This document shows positions 6,645 through 12,120 of a DNA stretch of 12,120 nt, piece by piece. The translations under genes and the position numbers were made by a program. Each line of letters opens with the position of its first letter. Position 1 is the stretch's first letter. The DNA comes from Planctomycetaceae bacterium (lineage in GTDB: Bacteria; Planctomycetota; Planctomycetia; Pirellulales; Lacipirellulaceae), in contig PATG01000131.1 in assembly GCA_002713555.1 (NCBI GenBank), forward strand, positions 3,209 to 15,328, written 5' to 3'. Under the pieces are notes generated by a model. That model did not search any database and had not been told where the DNA came from. It was given only the letters and a program-made list of their open reading frames with translations.

Positions 6645-7814
6645 TTAAAGTAGCCTCTCCAACCCACGCACCAACCGCCCCATTCCTTCGGCGACCGATT
6701 GAGGCTCCAAAGCACCGTAGGCGATGCGGAGAGAGCATCCTGCGGACACGCCAAAAGTATTGCCCGGCATCACAGCCACGCCGAAGTCGCGGATGAGCGA
6801 CTCGACGAGAGTCATGTCATCCAAGGTTGTTTTTACTTTCACCAACGCATAAAAGGCTCCATCGGGCTGTGGAACCTGGCAGCGGTCGCCTAAGCTGCCC
6901 AATTCTGCGAGTACCAGTTCTCGCACCTCTCGGAAACTGGCCACTTGCTCACGCACCCAGGCAGAACCGACATTCAGCGCGGCGAGCGCCGCCAATTGGC
7001 TGACAATCGGTGGACAGATCAGATTAGTATCTTGAATCTTCTTGATAGCTGTTTCCAATTGCGAGGGAACAACCATATAGCCCATGCGCCAGCCGGCCAT
7101 GCCATAAGCTTTCGATAGGGAGTAGAGACTGATGGTATGGTCGTGACTATCAGCTAATGAACCAGAAGAAAAATGCCTGGTACCCCGGTAGACGAAGTAC
7201 TCGTAGGCTTCGTCACTGATGTGATAGATTCCTCGCTGACCACACAGTTGGTTGACGGCCGTTAGAGATTCTTGCGGGTAAACAGCTCCGGTCGGATTGT
7301 TGGGCGAGATCGTCACGACCGCACGGGTGCGGGGGGTAAATGCCGCCTCGATGGCCCCTATGTCGATCTGGTATTGCTCGTCGGTTGGTACGATCACGGG
7401 TCGACACCCCGCGATGTCGATCGCCATTTCATGGTTAAAGTAGTAGGGACTCAGTAAGATGATTTCATCGTCAACATCCGCGATGGCCAACACAGCGTTC
7501 AAGAATCCCATGTTCGCGCCGGCCGTGACGACAATCGATTGTCCGCCGCCGAGGTCCATCCCGTTTTCTGCAGTCACTTTTTCGCGGATTACAGCCTGCA
7601 GATCGTCCAACCCGCGTACCAATCCGTATTGATTGACGCGCGGGTTCTTGTCAACTGCGTCTGCGATGTTAGCAGCGACAGCGGGTGGCGGTGGATAGTG
7701 AACGACACCCTGTCCCAGCGAAATGGCTCCCGGATGCTGGGCAACCCATTCACCCACAATGGGAATCATCGGTGCCTGAACATCGATCATGCGCTGGGAA
7801 ACCTGATTCTTCAT
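6645..7814 (-). CDS. Class I/II pyridoxal-phosphate aminotransferase
   Basis: A 389-residue fold-type I aminotransferase. Seen: ISLGQGVVHYPPP (31-43), the NQYG substrate-region motif at 61-64, VTAGAN (96-101), NNPTG at 172-176 with the cofactor-contacting Asn, SDEAYE at 200-205 (Asp201 to the pyridine nitrogen, Tyr204), the Schiff-base lysine Lys235 in YSLSKAYGMAGWRMGY, and CSLRIAYG near the C-terminus with the expected substrate-carboxylate Arg. It transfers an amino group between an amino acid and a 2-oxo acid. The omega-amidase-like gene downstream suggests that glutamine could be the donor, making this a KAT/MtnE-like glutamine transaminase; this is an inference from context. The ATG at 7814 lacks a clear Shine-Dalgarno; an internal ATG at residue 9 is possible. 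It lies 33 bp after the transaldolase stop in the same orientation. Confidence 0.92.
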   Translation of the reverse strand: MKNQVSQRMIDVQAPMIPIVGEWVAQHPGAISLGQGVVHYPPPPAVAANIADAVDKNPRVNQYGLVRGLDDLQAVIREKVTAENGMDLGGGQSIVVTAGANMGFLNAVLAIADVDDEIILLSPYYFNHEMAIDIAGCRPVIVPTDEQYQIDIGAIEAAFTPRTRAVVTISPNNPTGAVYPQESLTAVNQLCGQRGIYHISDEAYEYFVYRGTRHFSSGSLADSHDHTISLYSLSKAYGMAGWRMGYMVVPSQLETAIKKIQDTNLICPPIVSQLAALAALNVGSAWVREQVASFREVRELVLAELGSLGDRCQVPQPDGAFYALVKVKTTLDDMTLVESLIRDFGVAVMPGNTFGVSAGCSLRIAYGALEPQSVAEGMGRLVRGLERLL

Positions 7815-7847
7815 TAATGGAACACCAAAATCTAGTGGAAGGCGAGC

Positions 7848-8897
7848 TTACATCGCTGCAGAAGTACGGCGATATTTGGCAACCTGCTCCAGAACTGCAT
7901 CACAGCCGTTGATGAAATTTTTGCGAAACCGCAAAAGGGGTGCGTAGTTTGCAAACTCATGGGGAGTAAGTCCATCATCGTCATAAGCACGACGGAAATC
8001 AGGGATTTTTTCGCGTAATTCTTCGATCACCGCCGGATCGTCTTCGGCACGGATGCGATCCTCGATCGGCGGATTTAATGCGAACAATTCTTCGAAGGTG
8101 CTGTAATTGATGGTGATGTGAGCGTCGCCACCAACCCACTCCGTAAAGTGATAGGGCTCCCGCGCTCCACCACCCAGCATTGTGGTTGCATAGCCTCGCT
8201 GGTTAAGCACGCGGTATTGCTTTCGCATGACGATCGTACCCGCCTGCCGGATGATGTCTTCCGAAATATCGATGCCTTGTTCCGCCACCTGAGCCTGAAT
8301 CTCTTCGTCGTAGATGCCAGTAATGTGAGTCAAGTAGAAGGGCGGCGCATTGCCGCTCTTGGCCGACGCAGCGGCATAAAGCTCGCACATAGCGACGGCT
8401 TGAGCGATGGAGAAAACTTCGGTGGCACAGATCGGGATATTCAATTCGACCAACCGCTCCATGGCCGCCATTCCCGATTCGATGACGGGAATTTTTGCCA
8501 TGTAATTGGCACCCACTTTGGCATGGCGCAGGGTAGCCTCGATGATGAGCTCGGGATCTTCGTCCCTGCGCGGATCGTCTTGCATCGTGACATAACCCTC
8601 TCGACCGCCACTCGATTCATAAAGTGGTTTGAACCCATCCATGAAACGACCGCTGATGATTTGATAGATTCGATCTGCTGCCTCTTCATCGTCTGCATGG
8701 TCGGAGACCACGTCATTGATCACGCCGACCATGTAATCGGGTTCGGTTTGGAGCAGTTTGGAGCCATAGGCTGGATTCGTCGTGCCGTTGATGGCGCCTG
8801 CCTCAATTGCGTTTTTCAAATCGCTCAGCGAAGGATTATTCACCCACACCTGCGTTCCGGTCTCAGCAGCCACACGTTGGAAGTAGTCTTGGGCCAT
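7848..8897 (-). CDS. Transaldolase-family protein
   Basis: A 349-residue (beta/alpha)8 aldolase of the transaldolase family. Seen: INGTTNPAYGSK at 36-47, where most transaldolases read G-(V/T)-T-(T/S)-N-P, the Schiff-base lysine Lys135 in NYMAKIPVIESG, and ICATEVFSIAQA at 156-167 with the conserved Thr/Phe-Ser segment. Transaldolases move a dihydroxyacetone unit between sugar phosphates in the pentose phosphate pathway; smaller relatives act as fructose-6-phosphate aldolases. The C-terminal ~80 residues are strongly acidic (AEDDP, YDDDGL) and extend beyond short FSA-type enzymes, so this is a distinct subgroup and its exact substrate is open. The start at 8897 has AAAGGAAATAACT before the ATG, a clear Shine-Dalgarno. 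It is first in the leftward operon and divergent from the lyxose isomerase gene. Confidence 0.88.
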   Translation of the reverse strand: MAQDYFQRVAAETGTQVWVNNPSLSDLKNAIEAGAINGTTNPAYGSKLLQTEPDYMVGVINDVVSDHADDEEAADRIYQIISGRFMDGFKPLYESSGGREGYVTMQDDPRRDEDPELIIEATLRHAKVGANYMAKIPVIESGMAAMERLVELNIPICATEVFSIAQAVAMCELYAAASAKSGNAPPFYLTHITGIYDEEIQAQVAEQGIDISEDIIRQAGTIVMRKQYRVLNQRGYATTMLGGGAREPYHFTEWVGGDAHITINYSTFEELFALNPPIEDRIRAEDDPAVIEELREKIPDFRRAYDDDGLTPHEFANYAPLLRFRKNFINGCDAVLEQVAKYRRTSAAM

Positions 8898-9087
8898 AGT
8901 TATTTCCTTTGGTTCAACATCTTAACCGAGGCAGTCGGTAAGTATGACAGAGTCACCTAGAAAATGGTAGTTGATCCCGCGCTTTGGTTCCCCGTGAAAC
9001 GGGGCCACAATCAACGGCTAGACCTCCAGGAGCCCTAGTGTTAGAACGGGGTCGCTTTCTTATTGAATACAGCAGGAGACAGGAAAG
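8898..9087. promoter_or_regulatory. Divergent intergenic region with nested hairpin
   Basis: These 190 bp separate the transaldolase (minus) and lyxose isomerase (plus) starts. The central element is a perfect 6-bp stem, CCCCGT (8990-8995) and ACGGGG (8999-9004), with a GAA loop; the GG/CC pair just outside it can add 2 bp across a TT bulge. It is enclosed by a second perfect inverted repeat, GTTGAT (8970-8975) / ATCAAC (9010-9015). Nearer the transaldolase start, ACCGA (8925-8929) and TCGGT (8935-8939) form a small hairpin in its leader. The region must hold both promoters; I cannot assign -35/-10 boxes with confidence. No T-run follows the central stem, so terminator function is doubtful. 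Confidence 0.45.
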
Positions 9088-9804
9088 TTGAAACGATCTA
9101 CCGTAGACCAGACCATTGAGATTGCCCGTGAAGTTTTTGCTGCCGTCGGGTTCGCCATGTCACCGTTCGCATCCTGGACCGTGGAAGACTGGCAAGCGAA
9201 GGGTCCCGAGTGCGATGAGATTCGCCACTCGATGTTAGGCTGAGATGTGACTGATTTCGGCCAGGGACGTTTTGACGAACTTGGTCGAGTGCTTTTTACA
9301 CTACGAAATGGATCGCCTAAATTCGGCTCGGGGAAGGACTACGCGGAAAAACTGATTCTCGATCCGGAGAATCAAAAACCGCCATTGCATTATCATCGTC
9401 ATAAGATGGAAGACATCGTCAACCGTGGTGGTGGGAATATCATGGTCCGTCTCTATGAATCCGATGAAGAAGGTCAGTGCTCGGACAAGGATTTCAGCAT
9501 TCAGGTCGACGGACAGGCACAGCACCACAAGGCGGGGGACTTGCTCCGTTTGGAGCCCGGCCAAAGCCTCTGCATTCCGCCAGGCCTTATTCATCAATTC
9601 TGGGGCGAAGAAGGCACCGGAATTCCCATTGGTGACAAACGTTACACGGTTAGCGGCGAAGTCAGCCGGGTGTGCGACGACTGGAACGACAATTGTTGGC
9701 TGGAGTCCTGCGAGCGGTTCTGCAAAATCGAAGAGGACCAACCGGCCCGGTACTACCTGGTGCACGAGTACCCAGCTTCGCTGGGAATGACTAACGTCGA
9801 ATGA
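9088..9804 (+). pseudogene. D-lyxose ketol-isomerase interrupted by in-frame TGA at codon 52
   Basis: One continuous frame runs from a TTG at 9088 (AGGAG 9 bases upstream) to the TGA at 9802, apart from a TGA at 9241-9243. Before it are 51 codons, MKRSTVDQTIEIA...FASWTVEDW...DEIRHSMLG; after it the same frame continues DVTDFGQGRFDELG...LFTLRNG. D-lyxose isomerases of this cupin family (E. coli z5688-like) read MLGWDITDFG at this spot, so TGA replaces a Trp codon (TGG). The rest is a full-length enzyme of 238 codons, with metal-binding residues at His101, His103 and Glu108 (HYHRHKMED) and His169 (PPGLIHQFW). The enzyme interconverts D-lyxose and D-xylulose, and often D-mannose and D-fructose. 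Nothing else in the frame is broken, so this is a very recent nonsense mutation, a sequencing error, or readthrough. The C-terminal MTNVE and the stop lie in repeat copy C. Confidence 0.85.
9247..9804 (+). CDS. Cupin core of the D-lyxose isomerase, possible separate reinitiated product
   Basis: This is the open part after the internal TGA, which could be translated from a GTG three bases after it (TGAGATGTG). It keeps the whole cupin barrel, including KMEDIVNRGGGN and all four likely metal ligands (His48, His50, Glu55 and His116 in this numbering), but lacks the 53 N-terminal residues that pack against the barrel in the ~230-residue enzymes. Some family members, such as B. subtilis YdaE, are about 167 residues and lack that extension, so a shortened active enzyme is conceivable. 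There is no good Shine-Dalgarno before this GTG, so any expression would depend on translation ending at the TGA and restarting. Confidence 0.5.
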   Translation: MTDFGQGRFDELGRVLFTLRNGSPKFGSGKDYAEKLILDPENQKPPLHYHRHKMEDIVNRGGGNIMVRLYESDEEGQCSDKDFSIQVDGQAQHHKAGDLLRLEPGQSLCIPPGLIHQFWGEEGTGIPIGDKRYTVSGEVSRVCDDWNDNCWLESCERFCKIEEDQPARYYLVHEYPASLGMTNVE

Positions 9805-9934
9805 CTACTGAATGACTAAAAAATTCCCAATGCCTAATGACAAATATCTGATGGCAAATCTGACGAGCGACCGTGGAAAGAAAACATAACTTAGTCATTC
9901 AGATTTGGTGATTCCTAAGGCCTTCGCCATTCCC
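9783..9934. repeat. Heptamer inverted-repeat element, copy C
   Basis: The left arm carries AATGACT at 9786-9792, 9800-9806 and 9811-9817, then AATGCCT (9829-9835) and AATGACA (9836-9842). The right arm contains TTAGTCATTCAG (9891-9902), a perfect 12-bp inverted match to CTGAATGACTAA (9808-9819), and ends in ATTCCC (9929-9934), matching GGGAAT (9783-9788). The element lies between the convergent lyxose isomerase and glycoside hydrolase genes and overlaps the last six codons of the former, including its stop. This is the longest and best-preserved of the three copies. Confidence 0.8.
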
Positions 9935-9945
9935 TTCCACTCACG

Positions 9946-12120
9946 TCAACGGTTCTCGCTTAACGCAAACGGCTCAAACAGCCCATAGGCGAACGTGCTG
10001 TAGTCGCCACCTGGTGGAGGTCCCGTTTCGGGGCCTTGGTGAAAAATATACGGCCAGGCTCTGCCGGCAATCGGGCCCGCGTGATGGGGGCCTAGTGTGT
10101 TGCGTAGGGTTCCGATCACCACGACTTCGATTTTGTTCTCGCCACGTTGAATCCACGGAGTCACGTCGCACTGCCAGGGGGCGCAGCGGATGTACCCCGC
10201 CAGGTTGCCGTTGACCAGCACCTTGGCCACACTCCCCAACCACTTGCCGAGAGATACGGCGTACGATCCGGTTGGCTCTTCGACGTCAAACTGGAGAGAG
10301 TAGCCGACTCCTTCGGCGTAGAAGGGCATTCCCTGGGTATTCCAACCTTCGTCCAGTTGTATCGTCTCCGGCGGTACGATGCTGAAACCTTGCTCACAAG
10401 GTGTCAGCGAGAAGTCGCCGAGCAGATACGCTGGCTCTAATTCGTGAAACACTGTCATCGGCTTCGCAGTGATCGTCACTTCATTCTCGCCGACCTGGGC
10501 AGCCGAAGCGATGTCGACCTTGCCGAAGGAGCGGTCCAGCCACCACTCACCTTCGTTGGCCTGCACGGATCGACCATTGCAGCTGATGGAATAAAGATCG
10601 GAACGTTCGATGACAATAGCCAGGGTCTCCGGTATTTGCTGCTGGATGTGGAAGCGATACGTGGCTGAGAAGCCGCTGTCAGACGGAAAAGGGGCCGTGA
10701 TAAACTCATCGCGAAACTGTACGGCCTTGCTCCACAAATTTCCGTCTTTGCCATTTTGTTTGAACGCAAAGTTTTGTGCCGGGAAAAAGTAAGATCCGGG
10801 CATCGATTCACCTCCTGCGGTGATGTCGACATAGTCCAGGACCAGCACATTTGGCCCCTGCCGGCGAATGGTCATGGGACTGCTGGGCTCCACCACGCTG
10901 GAATCGGTCTGCTGCAGGGTTTGAGATTCTTCCTCTGAGTCGGAAAGGAACACCAGTAGACTTCCACAGGGCGGGAGTTCGTAATCGAACCGGACACCTT
11001 CGGTTTCGCCGACTCGGGAGAAGGCATAGGGAGTCGTCTCGCCTCTATCAAGATTCCACTGGTGAACGCTCTTGGCCTGTGAATGAATGGTCCCTGAGCT
11101 CGGCTCATCGATACTCGTGTTGATCACCAACAGAAACTCGCCGTCGTCGAGGCGCCGTCGATGATGGAATAGAAGACCCCGATCCCCCTCCGCGCGGTGG
11201 AAAGACAATCCATCCTCGGACCGCTCCCGCATTTGTCGAATGGCATCGTCCACTTGCATTGTGTGCCAAGTTGGCTCTGTTGTGAGCTTGTCGGCCCGAT
11301 CCGAAGCAGCGCCGTCTACCCGCGTGGGCGCATCACCACAACAAACAACCTTCCCACCCGCCGCCACATAGGCTTCGATCAAGCTCATGGTCGAGCTGTT
11401 GAGCTGCTCTGTATACGGTGGTAATACGACCAAATCGTATTCTCTTTTGCCTACGAAGAGCTGCGCCTGATCGGTGCGGCCATGATCGGCAATAATATTC
11501 TCGCACCCGATGTCGTACTCAACCTGTTCTTGTTCCAAGCGATTGATCAGATCCTGGAACGAATCGCCCAGGTCGTCAAGATGTGGCCTGCTTTCCAATT
11601 CAGGTTGATACATCCAGGCGGTTGTCGTCGGCTGGATGAGCAAAACATGGTTGACTTGTTCTCCCGACGAGAGAGCCAATGACATCCGCGTGAAATATTG
11701 CGAATTCAGGTGATACGCTTCCCACCACGGTTCGTGGTAGGAGAATGATTGGGGATGATCGCGTTTACGTGAGCCACGGATAGAAACATGCGAAAGGTGC
11801 TCGTTGAGCGTATTGACGCCGGTGACAAACAGCCAATCGCCGATCCGTTTCATGTCTTCCATTCGTAGATCCCAGCCGCCGGCGCCATAGGACTCGCACA
11901 ACGTCCGGCGACGTCCCAGTTGGTTCGCCACACTGGCCAGTTCGCGACCCATACGCGCATTGCCGAACTGACCGTCCACGCGATCGGAGTACTCATTCAT
12001 CAGGTTGTCAATCGCAGGTCGCTGGTGCCAGGCGTACATTGCCATGCTGTCGGGTCCGTGGGACGAATCGGGCCAACCGTGCTCCCAGTAATGGCCTGTG
12101 AATTCAAGGCCGTTTTCCTC
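9946..12120 (-). CDS. Large glycoside hydrolase, GH106/GH2-like, C-terminal part (runs off right edge)
   Basis: The minus frame is open from the right edge, giving at least 724 residues to a TGA at 9946-9948. The first visible residues, LEFTGHYWEHGWPDSSHGPD, and then SYGAGGWDLRMED, NTLNEHLSHVS and SFSYHEPWWEAYH, match the style of the (beta/alpha)8 catalytic domain of large planctomycete and Bacteroidetes glycosyl hydrolases, including alpha-L-rhamnosidase-like GH106 proteins. A Rossmann-like segment follows (HVLLIQPTTTAW ... YDLVVLPPYTEQL ... AYVAAGGKVVCCGD), as in the amidotransferase-like domain after such barrels. The last ~150 residues (QFDVEEPTGSYAV, AKVLVNGNLAGY, RGENKIEVVVIGTLRN) are a GH2-type galactose-binding beta sandwich. 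The N-terminus, any signal peptide and probably part of the catalytic site lie outside the window. Family-level assignment is tentative; a role in polysaccharide breakdown is likely. Confidence 0.7.
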   Translation of the reverse strand, partial: EENGLEFTGHYWEHGWPDSSHGPDSMAMYAWHQRPAIDNLMNEYSDRVDGQFGNARMGRELASVANQLGRRRTLCESYGAGGWDLRMEDMKRIGDWLFVTGVNTLNEHLSHVSIRGSRKRDHPQSFSYHEPWWEAYHLNSQYFTRMSLALSSGEQVNHVLLIQPTTTAWMYQPELESRPHLDDLGDSFQDLINRLEQEQVEYDIGCENIIADHGRTDQAQLFVGKREYDLVVLPPYTEQLNSSTMSLIEAYVAAGGKVVCCGDAPTRVDGAASDRADKLTTEPTWHTMQVDDAIRQMRERSEDGLSFHRAEGDRGLLFHHRRRLDDGEFLLVINTSIDEPSSGTIHSQAKSVHQWNLDRGETTPYAFSRVGETEGVRFDYELPPCGSLLVFLSDSEEESQTLQQTDSSVVEPSSPMTIRRQGPNVLVLDYVDITAGGESMPGSYFFPAQNFAFKQNGKDGNLWSKAVQFRDEFITAPFPSDSGFSATYRFHIQQQIPETLAIVIERSDLYSISCNGRSVQANEGEWWLDRSFGKVDIASAAQVGENEVTITAKPMTVFHELEPAYLLGDFSLTPCEQGFSIVPPETIQLDEGWNTQGMPFYAEGVGYSLQFDVEEPTGSYAVSLGKWLGSVAKVLVNGNLAGYIRCAPWQCDVTPWIQRGENKIEVVVIGTLRNTLGPHHAGPIAGRAWPYIFHQGPETGPPPGGDYSTFAYGLFEPFALSENR

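Noticed and set aside
8118..8960. 280-codon plus-strand reading frame opposite the transaldolase
   Set aside because: It is the antisense shadow of a well-supported gene with a clear Shine-Dalgarno and catalytic motifs; its translation has no recognisable domain.
9241..9243. TGA read as tryptophan (alternative genetic code) or selenocysteine
   Set aside because: TGA is the natural stop of several genes here (desaturase, lyxose isomerase, glycoside hydrolase) and every other Trp is TGG, so recoding of the whole genome is not supported. Family members have Trp, not Cys or Sec, at this site, and I see no SECIS-like hairpin just downstream.

Overview
The window reads as bacterial chromosomal DNA, most likely from a planctomycete or a close PVC-group relative. 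This is inferred from the gene types: a Tat-exported Gfo/Idh/MocA oxidoreductase, a sodium:solute symporter, an M28-type peptidase, a large glycoside hydrolase, and intergenic repeats built on an AATGACT heptamer. No rRNA, tRNA, phage, integrase, transposase or CRISPR array is visible. The region looks like accessory carbohydrate or small-molecule catabolism, with two clearly damaged genes.

Layout from left to right. (1) 1-2035, minus strand: two short-chain dehydrogenases (2035->1235, then 1184->357), followed by the N-terminal part of an M28-type peptidase that runs off the left edge. (2) 2036-2254: a divergent intergenic region with a 17-bp tandem repeat. (3) 2255-5570, plus strand: a membrane desaturase/hydroxylase with three histidine boxes; a symporter gene that starts right after its stop codon but breaks off after about 220 residues, running out of frame into the 3' end of an unrelated gene; and a Tat-signal Gfo/Idh/MocA oxidoreductase. 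(4) 5571-5753: a short convergent intergenic region. (5) 8897->5754, minus strand: a transaldolase-family protein, a class I/II aminotransferase and a nitrilase-superfamily (omega-amidase-like) protein. (6) 8898-9087: a divergent intergenic region with a nested hairpin. (7) 9088-9804, plus strand: a D-lyxose ketol-isomerase gene interrupted by one in-frame TGA where the family has a conserved Trp. (8) 9946-12120, minus strand: the C-terminal 724 residues of a large glycoside hydrolase that runs off the right edge.

How the genes may work together. The aminotransferase and omega-amidase form a known functional pair: a glutamine transaminase makes a 2-oxo acid amide and the omega-amidase hydrolyses it. 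The lyxose isomerase feeds D-xylulose to the pentose phosphate pathway, where transaldolase-type enzymes act; the glycoside hydrolase could supply sugars. The desaturase/symporter/Gfo-Idh block facing two SDRs looks like an uptake-and-oxidation cluster, although its symporter is broken.

The most distinctive non-coding signal is a degenerate family of inverted repeats made of AATGACT-type heptamers in 7-bp phase, present at three gene boundaries (about 321-377, 6540-6640 and 9783-9934). At two of them the repeat supplies the last codons and the stop codon of the adjoining gene. The best leads are this repeat family, the TGA in the lyxose isomerase, and the truncated symporter with its foreign tail.
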